Source: a virus
IMG/VR virus record: IMGVR_UViG_3300005664_000139
Location: 1-20,192 of that record
Direction: 5' to 3' (one strand)
Length of the DNA stretch: 20,192 nucleotides
Below the pieces are notes generated by a model, which did no database searches, was not told where the DNA came from, and was given only the letters and a program-made list of their open reading frames with translations. The translations under genes and the position numbers were made by a program. Below are positions 7,203-14,283 of the stretch, one piece after another. Within the stretch, counting starts at the first letter, position 1. The number at the start of each line of letters is the position of its first letter.

Positions 7203-7483
7203 ATAAGAACTTTTATTTCCTCAGTATATTGTAAGAGCATAAATTTTGTAAATCTACCAAATGGTAGATTTGGATAATCACTCCACCTAGGATAATTTTG
7301 TAAAAAGAGCTCCAAACGCTTTCCTCTGTAGTGATTTAACCCCATTGAATATATATCTAGCATTTCTCGCGAAGTATCCAAATCTCCAACAAGATACTGT
7401 TCTAGTCTGGACTTCAAATATTGTAAATGGGGGCCGTAATTTGTAGATAATTTTGCGATTTCTTCTTGCTTTAATAATTTCAT
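7199..7483 (-). CDS. Small paralogous protein B (MKLLKQEEI, WSDYPNLPF)
   Basis: This 94-residue protein of unknown function is clearly related to the gene just upstream. Both begin MK(I/L)L-Q-(D/E)EI and both end with (F/Y)P-WS-YP-LPF- F. The shared spacing and similar length indicate a tandem duplication. No enzyme motif, membrane segment or zinc site is visible; it looks helical and soluble. It overlaps its paralogue by 4 bp and the primase by 4 bp, so all three are probably translated together. A role with the primase or at the fork is plausible only from position. A 9-bp inverted repeat lies inside the gene at 7250-7271. Confidence 0.85.
   Translation of the reverse strand: MKLLKQEEIAKLSTNYGPHLQYLKSRLEQYLVGDLDTSREMLDIYSMGLNHYRGKRLELFLQNYPRWSDYPNLPFGRFTKFMLLQYTEEIKVLI
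7250..7271. repeat. 9-bp inverted repeat inside the small paralogue gene
   Basis: AAATCTACC (7250-7258) and GGTAGATTT (7263-7271) are perfect complements with a 4-base loop, inside the 94-residue gene. It may be a chance hairpin, since it encodes the conserved NLPFGRF part. Confidence 0.45.
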
Positions 7484-7755
7484 ATTATTGTAGTTCCAAA
7501 AGAAAGAGGTAAACTCATAACAAAATCCGCAAATGGTAATTCTGGATACTGACTCCAGTCAGGAAAGGCTTTTACAAAAGTTGATACTGAATAGGATGCA
7601 TACTCTAAAATGTTTTCTGAATATATCGCCATCATTTGATCAATTTTTTCTCTATCTTTAATGATACGTTCTAACTCTACTCGTATCCCATTAAGAATTT
7701 CTTTCTCTGAACTATTGCGAAGATTTCTAATTTCGTCCTGTGTTAATATTTTCAT
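7480..7755 (-). CDS. Small paralogous protein A (MKILTQDEI, WSQYPELPF)
   Basis: This 91-residue protein is the paralogue of the following gene. The conserved parts are the N-terminal MKILTQDEI and the C-terminal FPDWSQYPELPFADF. The middle is charged and predicted helical (about residues 18-50). No known domain was recognised. Its start codon is only about 7 bases beyond the T-run of an intrinsic terminator after the ssb-like gene, so it has no room for its own promoter. Its expression must come from read-through of that terminator. Its N-terminal nine residues are also shared with the 82-residue gene at 10537-10785. Confidence 0.85.
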   Translation of the reverse strand: MKILTQDEIRNLRNSSEKEILNGIRVELERIIKDREKIDQMMAIYSENILEYASYSVSTFVKAFPDWSQYPELPFADFVMSLPLSFGTTII

Positions 7756-7761
7756 ATAAAT

Positions 7762-7790
7762 AAAAAAGGCGAGTATCTCTACTCGCCTTT
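7762..7790 (-). terminator. Intrinsic terminator after the ssb-like gene
   Basis: A perfect 11-bp stem (arms 7790-7780 and 7775-7765, AAAGGCGAGTA against its complement) closes a 4-base loop. On the minus strand it is followed by a run of six T (7767-7762). It sits 19 bp after the stop of the SSB-like gene and about 7 bp before the next ATG. It is GC-richer than its surroundings, as expected for a rho-independent terminator. Confidence 0.9.
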
Positions 7791-7808
7791 ATACTTTAGT
7801 TAATTTAA

Positions 7809-8609
7809 TTAAAACAATGGATTATCAGAATCTTTATTACCACCCACCTCTTGTTCCATATTCATAGGGGCTGATGTTGGAGTAAACTCTTTAAAGTCTT
7901 CTGTGAAGTAAGCTTTATAGCCGTAATTAACATCTTTCAAGAATCTTTTCATCTGGTAAGACTGATAACCATATGGTAAGAATTTTTTACCGTATACATC
8001 TTGATACTTTTCATCTTTAACACCACACATGGCATAAAAAACTTTACCTTTATCGATTGCAGGCTGTAGAATCTCAATCAATTCTGTGACATTACCATTA
8101 GCAATCTTAGAATAATTCTCAAAGTATACTTTTGATGCCGTTGGATTAATATTTCTAACAGCAATGATAAATTCTAATAGTTCTACTTCTCCACCTTTAG
8201 CTTTATGGGCTCCTGTAAGGTCATATTTCTTATAGTCCTCATCTGCTAATTCATTTGCACTGACAATTTCTTCTAAAGAATTGTAGTAAAATGATACTCC
8301 AGAATGGTTAACAAATAAATACTTTCCTGTTTTACTTGTCACTTCTTCATCTTTTGTGAAAAAGGACACTTTCATAATAGGTTCCTTTTCCATTTCTTCC
8401 ATCATACCTTTATTATACTTTAAATATACATCGATACGATGGCCTTTATCTTCACCCATATTATAGTTAGGTTCTCTAACTTCTGCTGAGTCATCCCATC
8501 CATAAATTTTCCTAATCCCAAAAGAATCAGGATTTACTGCAATTACAGAGAATAAACCTATTCCTGTGTACAGTTTTTTTGATTTTACTGAATTTTCTAC
8601 TATTTCCAT
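7809..8609 (-). CDS. Probable ssDNA-binding protein
   Basis: This 266-residue protein ends in an acidic tail with a terminal hydrophobic pair (KDSDNPLF), the arrangement of SSB C-termini (DDxPF) that recruit partner proteins. It follows a Sak4-like ATPase with a 1-bp overlap and shares a unit with RecA, as phage SSBs often do. The body contains GWDDSAEVREPNYN and GHRIDVYLKYN, with beta-rich composition, but I could not match it to a specific OB-fold signature. The identification is therefore by tail, position and length and is an inference. An alternative is a recombination mediator. The terminator directly after it suggests it is the end of the recA unit and made in quantity. Confidence 0.62.
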   Translation of the reverse strand: MEIVENSVKSKKLYTGIGLFSVIAVNPDSFGIRKIYGWDDSAEVREPNYNMGEDKGHRIDVYLKYNKGMMEEMEKEPIMKVSFFTKDEEVTSKTGKYLFVNHSGVSFYYNSLEEIVSANELADEDYKKYDLTGAHKAKGGEVELLEFIIAVRNINPTASKVYFENYSKIANGNVTELIEILQPAIDKGKVFYAMCGVKDEKYQDVYGKKFLPYGYQSYQMKRFLKDVNYGYKAYFTEDFKEFTPTSAPMNMEQEVGGNKDSDNPLF

Positions 8610-9418
8610 TATTTGTAAATGTTATTCCAATACGTTTCTACTACACCACTTTCCAATTTTTCACTAATTTTAATTTTTCCAGATAACCATGGTGCTCGAC
8701 TACCTGCAATAATACTATCATTTGCAACATCAAATGATAAGTATCTAGAATCGCCATCGGCAATTAGTTTAGCTAGTGTGGTTACTTTAGCACTAAATAT
8801 AGATTTAAGCTTACCCGTCAAACTAATCTCACTACCTACAACTTCATCTTTTCCAGCATCTTTAATGTACTTATCTGAAACGTGAGCAGCATAAATACGA
8901 TAAGGAGCTATTTGTGAAAAAATTTCAATCTGATCCATAAACCATTTTCTAGTATGTTGAAATCCTGCACCATCAGGTAAAGAAGTAACGTACTTAAATT
9001 CTGGATCACCTAATTCATATCTGTTTCCTGTCTTAATATCCTTATTAAAATTCTTACCTGTTGTTGTGGAATGCATATATGCAATAGTACCACCTATTTC
9101 AGAAAATTTGTCTAATTCTGTTAAAACATCTAATATCAGATATTCATACTTACCTTTATTTTTTAGGAGTTCATTTCTCCATGCTACGTAATTAGAATAT
9201 GCTTCTAATACTGTAGTTTCTTGAGTGGGGTACACACTGATTTTTCTAGCATCAATGTATTCATAACCACCCTTTTCCAAATCAAATACAATCGCATTGT
9301 ATTTTTTGGTAAAATCCCCAAGGATTGTACCTTTTCCCATTTTAGGCTGGGAAATTATTACTAAATCTCTAGGATTTAATCCTTTTGCCTCTTCCACTTT
9401 ATCTGGTAACTCAAACAT
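8609..9418 (-). CDS. Sak4-like RecA-fold ATPase (single-strand annealing)
   Basis: This 269-residue protein resembles phage AAA/Sak4 nucleotide-binding proteins. It has a P-loop region VIISQPKMGKGT (20-31), an early acidic strand IVFDLEKGGYEYID (about 43-56), and a Walker B-like strand YEYLILDVLTEL (about 90-101). A late AAHVSDKYIKD strand corresponds to the sensor region. The P-loop is unusual: family members have G-P-P/K-x-GK(S/T), here the first glycine is serine and the lysine is followed by glycine. The Sak4 family promotes annealing and strand exchange with SSB, and its neighbours, RecA and an SSB-like protein, fit that. It overlaps the SSB-like gene by 1 bp. Confidence 0.75.
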   Translation of the reverse strand: MFELPDKVEEAKGLNPRDLVIISQPKMGKGTILGDFTKKYNAIVFDLEKGGYEYIDARKISVYPTQETTVLEAYSNYVAWRNELLKNKGKYEYLILDVLTELDKFSEIGGTIAYMHSTTTGKNFNKDIKTGNRYELGDPEFKYVTSLPDGAGFQHTRKWFMDQIEIFSQIAPYRIYAAHVSDKYIKDAGKDEVVGSEISLTGKLKSIFSAKVTTLAKLIADGDSRYLSFDVANDSIIAGSRAPWLSGKIKISEKLESGVVETYWNNIYK

Positions 9419-9496
9419 TTATTTTTCCCTCTCTTTCCCCATAGCAAGAGTTAATCCCACCATAAGACATATAAATAATATTATTCCGATATACAT
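9419..9496 (-). CDS. Short membrane peptide between recA and sak4
   Basis: A 25-codon frame starts at ATG 9496, within the end of recA (16-bp overlap), and stops with TAA 9419-9421 directly before the ATG of the Sak4-like gene. The peptide begins MYIGIILFICLMVGLTLAMG and ends KEREK, so it has one hydrophobic segment and a charged tail: a single-pass membrane microprotein. It fills the recA-sak4 gap exactly and has the same stop-to-start spacing as its neighbours. The overlap and the compositional pattern argue for translation, but it is too short to be certain and I know of no homologue. Confidence 0.5.
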   Translation of the reverse strand: MYIGIILFICLMVGLTLAMGKEREK

Positions 9497-10482
9497 TTTT
9501 CTACAATTTCGTTGAACATTTCAGGGTTGTCTTTAAGTATATCGATGAATTGTTCCAAAACCTCCTCTTTAGAGGAACCTTCTAGTTCGAAATCTTCATA
9601 ACTTATTTTCTTACCCCTGTGTTTAATTATTTCTTTACTTCTAGCCAATTCTATCAGTTCGCCATATTTGTCAATACCTACACCATATAGAATATTAAAC
9701 TCGCATTTTTTGAAAGGTGCTCCACATTTATTTTTAGTAATATGAACTTTAGTTAGATTACCCATTTTCACATCTTTCTCAACAATAGAATTTGCTGCTG
9801 TAGTACTTCTACTAATCTCCATTCTAATAGAAGCAAAAAACTTTAAGGCATTTCCCCCACTTGTCACATCTGGTGATCCAAACATAACTCCTATTTTTTG
9901 TCTAAACTGATTGATATAAATCAAACAGGTGTTCGAGGTAGCCACTTCAGCGACTTGAATACGCATAGCTTGAGATAACATTCTGGCTTGTAATCCTATT
10001 TTGCTATCACCAACCTGCCCTTCAATTTCACTCAATGGAGTCAATGCTGCAACAGAATCTACTACAATAACATCAAAAACCTTTTGTTTTAGTAAATCAG
10101 TAACTAAATTAAGAGCCTCTTCTCCACTAGAAGGTTGATAAAAATATAACTCATCTAAATTAATACCTATATTTTTAGCATATTCTGGGTCAAAAGCATG
10201 CTCTGCATCAATGAATGCACAAATACCGCCTTTTTTCTGTGATTCTGCAATTATATGCATTGCTACCGAAGTTTTTCCACTTGACTCCCATCCAAACAAT
10301 TCCACAATTCTTCCCTTAGGAACTCCACCAATACCAAGTGCTTGATTTAAACCTATGGAACCAGTTGGTATTACATCATAGACTCTTTTATCAGAGCTAT
10401 TTAATGTTTTAAAGTCTCCATACTTTTTCTCAAGGGCACCTAAACCCTCTTTCAATTTTTTTAATTTATCTTCTTTATTCAC
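9481..10482 (-). CDS. recA: RecA recombinase
   Basis: This 333-residue protein is a complete bacterial-type RecA. It has Walker A GWESSGKT (64-71) and Walker B VFDVIVVDSVAALTP. The L1/L2 DNA-binding region includes NQFRQKIGVMFGSPDVTSGGNALKF. The EHAFDPEYAKNIGI segment, with its catalytic glutamate, is present. It differs from host RecA in length and in a short C-terminal tail without the long acidic stretch, as usual for phage copies. It forms ATP-dependent filaments on ssDNA for strand exchange and repair of replication forks. It is probably the first gene of the unit recA, microprotein, sak4, ssb. A TAnnTTTG promoter element lies just before the start. Confidence 0.97.
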   Translation of the reverse strand: MNKEDKLKKLKEGLGALEKKYGDFKTLNSSDKRVYDVIPTGSIGLNQALGIGGVPKGRIVELFGWESSGKTSVAMHIIAESQKKGGICAFIDAEHAFDPEYAKNIGINLDELYFYQPSSGEEALNLVTDLLKQKVFDVIVVDSVAALTPLSEIEGQVGDSKIGLQARMLSQAMRIQVAEVATSNTCLIYINQFRQKIGVMFGSPDVTSGGNALKFFASIRMEISRSTTAANSIVEKDVKMGNLTKVHITKNKCGAPFKKCEFNILYGVGIDKYGELIELARSKEIIKHRGKKISYEDFELEGSSKEEVLEQFIDILKDNPEMFNEIVEKCISE

Positions 10483-10486
10483 TGTA

Positions 10487-10515
10487 CAAAGATAGTGAAA
10501 ATTTGGGATATAAAA
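10487..10515 (-). promoter_or_regulatory. Bacteroidota-type promoter before recA
   Basis: The minus strand reads TATCTTTG (10494-10487), a match to TAnnTTTG, 5 bases before the recA ATG. The upstream region at the expected -33 distance is only a T-run (TTTTTT), not a clean TTG, so this is weaker than the two endonuclease promoters. The 54-bp gap is the longest untranslated gap in this stretch, which supports a promoter here. The very short leader would leave almost no 5' untranslated region. Confidence 0.5.
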
Positions 10516-10536
10516 AAATTTTTTATTGGAGGAGGT

Positions 10537-10785
10537 TTAGTTTTCGACTAGTTTAAATATTATGGGTGACACTGAATGAGGCGGTACTTCTTTTAACCAC
10601 ACCTCACCAACATAAAATACTCCCATGGTATTTACACTCCATGGTAAACGAGTTTTAAGTCCCGTAGAAGTTATAATTTGAGTCCCTATAGCTACAAAAT
10701 AGGGCTTTCCAATTTCAGGTTTTATAGATGTAGTGTTTTTAGAACCGATATTTTTTTCTATTTCTTCTTGCGATAATATTTTCAT
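10537..10785 (-). CDS. Hypothetical protein with MKILSQEEI leader
   Basis: This 82-residue protein begins MKILSQEEIEKN, the same leader as the two small paralogues before the primase, but the rest is unlike them. The body is beta-rich (PYFVAIGTQIITSTGLKTRLPWSVNTMGVFYVGEVWLKEV), suggesting a small beta-barrel. No function is recognised. It overlaps the upstream gene by 4 bp and ends before the recA promoter, so it is the last gene of the helicase unit. Confidence 0.8.
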   Translation of the reverse strand: MKILSQEEIEKNIGSKNTTSIKPEIGKPYFVAIGTQIITSTGLKTRLPWSVNTMGVFYVGEVWLKEVPPHSVSPIIFKLVEN

Positions 10786-11366
10786 GTTAAAGTTAAAAAT
10801 GATGCTGTTGAGTCCATAGATCTACTTAAAAATTCTGCATTTGTTCTAATTTTTAAATTTTTGTGGACATTACTATGGCCTGGAGAGAAAGTACTCCCGT
10901 GATAAATTTCACTAGCGACTTTATTAGCATGAGTTAATCTTTGCATAGCGTCCCCAGTATTATTTTCCAAAGTTTCAAAAAATAATTTACTGAACCCTTT
11001 GTAAGGTTCATACCAACAATATCTGATGAAATTCAACAATATTAAATTGTTATTATATCCTAAATCAACCATGGTGTATTTAATCCTTCTGTGTTTATAA
11101 TCAAGTTTACATGGAGTAATCTCGTCAATTAATTTACATAGTAGTTTTATCTCTTTAAAACTTATCTCAGGCTCTTTAAACCTTTTGATAAAAATAGTAT
11201 CGTCTTTTAGAAAATTTTTTCTAGCATTAAAGTGAAAAGATGGTGTACACTCTCCATTAACATAACAATAAAAACGATTTATTCCTACCCAACAAGCAGT
11301 ATTTCCATTTTGATGTTTAGTACCATCTTTCAGAGTAATATCGTAATAACAATCATAAATTCTCAT
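10782..11366 (-). CDS. Hypothetical protein after the helicase
   Basis: This 194-residue protein belongs to no family I recognise. It contains several cysteines scattered singly and a TLKDGTKHQNGNTACWVGINRFYCYV start. A helical middle follows (FKEIKLLCKLIDEITPCK), and the C-terminus is rich in serine and asparagine. No membrane segment or signal peptide is seen. It overlaps the helicase gene by 4 bp and the 82-residue gene by 4 bp, so it is coupled to replication genes. Such genes next to phage helicases are often accessory fork proteins, but nothing in the sequence proves it. Confidence 0.8.
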   Translation of the reverse strand: MRIYDCYYDITLKDGTKHQNGNTACWVGINRFYCYVNGECTPSFHFNARKNFLKDDTIFIKRFKEPEISFKEIKLLCKLIDEITPCKLDYKHRRIKYTMVDLGYNNNLILLNFIRYCWYEPYKGFSKLFFETLENNTGDAMQRLTHANKVASEIYHGSTFSPGHSNVHKNLKIRTNAEFLSRSMDSTASFLTLT

Positions 11367-12499
11367 AATTTGTAAGTTGGTATTTTTTCTAACATCATTG
11401 GGTTCTCTCTATAAAACTTAGAAGTATTCATTTCTTCGAAATATGGTGTAAATCCTTCAAAGTATAAATTCAATCGACTCCCTTCTTTTCCACCAAGCCT
11501 GTCTTTCAAAAATAATAATCTTCTAAAAGATCTACCGTAATTCAAAATAGGTATTCTTATATCCAATCCTTCAATATTATCAATTTCATATCTAATAGGA
11601 TTAAATAGTCCTAATCCAACATCCCAATTTCTAGGAGTTTTTCTACTATCGCCTATAGAATCTAAACTTGGTTCAAGTTTTCTTTCAATTAAGCCACCAC
11701 GATTTGTAAAGATTTGGGATTCACTATCTGCCGCTTGTTGTTGGACATCTACAGCTATTCCCCCATATCTTTTACAAAATACATTTAACGCATAAGTCAT
11801 TGAGTAGAATTCCATTGTCTGTGATTTATTCATCATACTATCCGTAAAGAAGTTTTTTTCTTCCTGAAGTAGATTATTATTGTCTACTACTGTAAAAACA
11901 TATAGGTCATCTGTTAATTGTCGATAATTTTTAATATGATCCTTACCCTTATAGCTTTCAACATCCCATTTTCCAATTTCAGGAGTCAAAAAATATTCAT
12001 CCATCTTCCTCTTAATTCCAGTAGGATTATGAATGTCATCGTATACTTCCACTTTCTCTAATAGAGTCTTAAAGAAACTACTTTTTTCAGCCGCTGATAT
12101 GGCAGCTAATTCGACTGGAGTAAGTACTCTTTTTGTAAATCCCTGGATACTAGTGGAACTTAATTTTATTTTTCCACTACTGTTGTGATATAACACTAAA
12201 GATAGCATGGTAAACCAGAATTCTTCTTCACTCTCTTCTAGAGCAAACCATTTGATTTTCCAATCAAATGAATAATTACTTCTGATCCATTGATTATAAG
12301 TAGAATATATTGTTAGCCATTTAGTAAATTGCGTTTTTCCTATCGAAGAATTCGCCGTCACGCCAAAATATTTACCTTTTATAAACCCTGGATAATCATA
12401 TTCAGAAGTTAATCTGGGTAGAGACCAGTAAATACTATTTACCTTACCCTGTTCTTTTCTACGTTGATTGTGAAGAACTTTATCATAAAGTGTCGCCAT
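11363..12499 (-). CDS. DnaB-like replicative helicase (RecA-fold C-terminal domain)
   Basis: This 378-residue protein matches the helicase domain of DnaB. The P-loop GVTANSSIGKTQFTKW is at about 46-61, and a Walker B-like strand is LYVFTVVDNNNLL. A later strand GGIAVDVQQQAADSES is in the place of DnaB's sensor motif (IALSQLNR). A C-terminal LFLKDRLGGKEGSRLNLYFEG matches DnaB's KHRNGPTG with its arginine finger. The N-terminal hub domain of DnaB is missing, as in many small phage helicases, and the protein is shorter than DnaB (about 450-470). It would unwind the fork with the DnaG-type primase at 6225-7202. It overlaps both neighbours slightly. Confidence 0.8.
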   Translation of the reverse strand: MATLYDKVLHNQRRKEQGKVNSIYWSLPRLTSEYDYPGFIKGKYFGVTANSSIGKTQFTKWLTIYSTYNQWIRSNYSFDWKIKWFALEESEEEFWFTMLSLVLYHNSSGKIKLSSTSIQGFTKRVLTPVELAAISAAEKSSFFKTLLEKVEVYDDIHNPTGIKRKMDEYFLTPEIGKWDVESYKGKDHIKNYRQLTDDLYVFTVVDNNNLLQEEKNFFTDSMMNKSQTMEFYSMTYALNVFCKRYGGIAVDVQQQAADSESQIFTNRGGLIERKLEPSLDSIGDSRKTPRNWDVGLGLFNPIRYEIDNIEGLDIRIPILNYGRSFRRLLFLKDRLGGKEGSRLNLYFEGFTPYFEEMNTSKFYRENPMMLEKIPTYKL

Positions 12500-12956
12500 A
12501 TGATTTTATTTCTCCTTCACCATCTCTATTATCAACAACTTGTTCACAAAATGAAGCCAACATACTTTTTTCTTCACTTTTGAATCCATCTCTTTTGAAG
12601 ATAAAATAATCTGCCTGCATTATGTATGTTGGATTATCTACGCTTTTAATATATAAATCTGTAGCTTCTAGAATAACATCTTCAGAATAACCATATTGTA
12701 GAACAAACCTATTGAGTTTATTTGACACAGATGATGGATCACCTGTTTTACCTACAATTCCAATATTATTCTTTTTGAATTTCGATCTATATATTTCAGT
12801 AAAACCAACATTTTCCTTAAATTTACTCTTCAAAATCTGTTCAGCACCTACAGGACTAATTGTTGTAAAATCTGTTAAATAACCTGCTGTGACAAGTTGT
12901 TCTACTATTCCAGTGGCACTGCACATCTTATAGAAATTTTCATAAAATTCTTTCAT
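12483..12956 (-). CDS. Hypothetical protein upstream of the helicase
   Basis: This 157-residue protein has no recognised domain. It is largely helical and includes LTDFTTISPVGAEQILKSKF and GYSEDVILEATDLYIKSV. The C-terminus is acidic and polar (CEQVVDNRDGEGEIKSYGD). It overlaps the helicase start by 17 bp and the upstream 51-residue gene by 4 bp (ATGA). Phage replicative helicases of DnaB type usually need a loader, and a small helical protein encoded directly before the helicase is a reasonable candidate. This is positional inference only; no loader family motif is visible. Confidence 0.8.
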   Translation of the reverse strand: MKEFYENFYKMCSATGIVEQLVTAGYLTDFTTISPVGAEQILKSKFKENVGFTEIYRSKFKKNNIGIVGKTGDPSSVSNKLNRFVLQYGYSEDVILEATDLYIKSVDNPTYIMQADYFIFKRDGFKSEEKSMLASFCEQVVDNRDGEGEIKSYGDTL

Positions 12957-13108
12957 TCATCCATCTCCTCTTTAAAAATTCTTTTTATTATACCAGTTAA
13001 ATATTCCACTGAAATACATTCAATTTCATCACCTTCAGTAGTAGATAACCACTCAGTATTATCTTTTACTTCAGAAAAAACTTTTTTTATCTTATCTCCC
13101 ACGTTCAT
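12953..13108 (-). CDS. Small acidic protein (51 residues)
   Basis: An open frame fills the gap between the phosphatase and the 157-residue gene. It starts at ATG 13108, overlapping the phosphatase end by 17 bp, and stops with TGA sharing the next gene's ATG (an ATGA junction at 12956-12953). The peptide is mixed-charge and acidic overall, reading KIKKVFSEVKDNTEWLSTTEG in its first half. It ends in helix-forming residues GIIKRIFKEEMDE. The two-sided overlap is typical of real genes here. No family is recognised. Confidence 0.7.
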   Translation of the reverse strand: MNVGDKIKKVFSEVKDNTEWLSTTEGDEIECISVEYLTGIIKRIFKEEMDE

Positions 13109-13859
13109 CTGGATATAGTATTGAATTTAAATCACTTTGAAAATATTCTTCAGTATCAACATTCATTATTGTTACTTTACCTTCTTTATATCCACCACCA
13201 GTATCAATATTCCAAATTACTGATGCTTTTTTAGGTAAATTGGTTTTCCAATTAATCGTTGGAGTATGTCCAATAAATATTTTCTTAAAGTTGTCTTTTA
13301 TTTTATATGGGTATGATGTTTCACTCCAAGATAAAGCAGAACTCCATAAATCCCTATCCCATAGGAATATGGATGGTTTTTGTTCTTCTACCAAGGAATG
13401 TCTATTAAATCCACCGTGAGTAAAACAAATATCATCTTCCACAAAGTATGATATTGATGAATGTAATAAGTCTCTATGGGTTTTTGGAATATCCATGAAA
13501 GTGAGATTAGTTCGAAAACCTCCCATATCAGGCATACAAAAAATATCCCTGTCACTATGTTTAGCATAATTTTTAATTACTGCATCACCTCCATGATTCC
13601 AATCGAACCCATGTCTTCCTGTGTTCATCCAATCTAGAAATATATCGTCATGATTACCTCTAATAAAAATCAAGTTTTCTATTGTTAGTAATTCTTCAAT
13701 ACATTCATAAGATTCTGAATATCCATCAAAAACATCACCTAAAAATATAAGTCTATCTTTTTTCTTATCGAAGCCACTTCTTTCAAGTACTTGCAATAGT
13801 CCCCTGTAGTTACCGTGTAAATCGCCTAAGGTGAAAGTTCTTACTTTTTTATTTTCCAT
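13092..13859 (-). CDS. PPP-family metallophosphatase
   Basis: This 255-residue protein has the dinuclear-metal motifs of calcineurin-like phosphatases in order: GDLHG (12-16), GDVFDG (41-46), GNHDD (68-72) and a later CFTHGGF. Near the C-terminus come GHTPTINW and the DTGGG motif. The spacing matches lambda-type serine/threonine phosphatases and diadenosine tetraphosphate hydrolases; which substrate it uses is undetermined. Such a phage protein could reverse host protein phosphorylation or clear dinucleotide alarmones. It lies immediately downstream of a 140-residue unknown and a HAD phosphatase, and it overlaps the small 51-residue gene. Confidence 0.93.
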   Translation of the reverse strand: MENKKVRTFTLGDLHGNYRGLLQVLERSGFDKKKDRLIFLGDVFDGYSESYECIEELLTIENLIFIRGNHDDIFLDWMNTGRHGFDWNHGGDAVIKNYAKHSDRDIFCMPDMGGFRTNLTFMDIPKTHRDLLHSSISYFVEDDICFTHGGFNRHSLVEEQKPSIFLWDRDLWSSALSWSETSYPYKIKDNFKKIFIGHTPTINWKTNLPKKASVIWNIDTGGGYKEGKVTIMNVDTEEYFQSDLNSILYPDERGR

Positions 13860-13860
13860 A

Positions 13861-14283
13861 CTAATTTCTCCACCTACTTGATTGATACATCACAACCCTT
13901 ACTACTTCTTCTTGTGTGGCAAATCTATGTTCTTGTGACAGTTCTGGATTATTTAAATAATTTACAAGCTTTTGTAATCCACTACCATTCTCACCTTGCC
14001 AAATAGTTTTTTCATAATTATTTGTTTGAGGTTCCTTGGATGTGTAATTACTTATCCTTGTCATGCCATCAGACATATCTGTTAATGTATAAATCTGTTC
14101 ACCGTCTCCAATATCATAGTTATTCGTAATCCAACCAACTTTTTTAACGAGGCTCGTTAAATGACCTGTATCAGAATAACCTTCAAACGGTAAATTGTTT
14201 GATTTACAGTAAATTTCTCTTGGAGACATTCTCAACAGATATTGACCTGCCCCACTAAAATCTTCTATTTTAAAATTTCTCAT
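13861..14283 (-). CDS. Hypothetical protein between two phosphatases
   Basis: This 140-residue protein is of unknown function, with a helical start (MSPREIYCKSNNLPFEGY) and a polar middle (DIGDGEQIYTLTDMSDGM). It has no membrane segment or cysteine cluster. Its ATG overlaps the HAD gene stop (TAATG) and its end is 1 bp before the phosphatase, so the three form a translational group. A 9-bp palindrome with a single central base lies at 14143-14161 inside it. I cannot assign a function. Confidence 0.8.
   Translation of the reverse strand: MRNFKIEDFSGAGQYLLRMSPREIYCKSNNLPFEGYSDTGHLTSLVKKVGWITNNYDIGDGEQIYTLTDMSDGMTRISNYTSKEPQTNNYEKTIWQGENGSGLQKLVNYLNNPELSQEHRFATQEEVVRVVMYQSSRWRN
14143..14161. 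repeat. 19-bp near-perfect palindrome with single central base
   Basis: TTTAACGAG and CTCGTTAAA flank one G at 14152. The arms are fully complementary. It lies inside the 140-residue gene and encodes LTSLVKK. The geometry suits a dimeric protein-binding site more than an RNA hairpin, but nothing else supports it. Confidence 0.4.

Noticed and set aside
8619-9515. Plus-strand frames opposite the Sak4-like gene and recA
   Set aside because: Both genes have clear motifs on the minus strand; these are shadows.
10500-10536. AT-rich run before recA as terminator
   Set aside because: The palindromic A/T run has no GC stem; the promoter reading is simpler.
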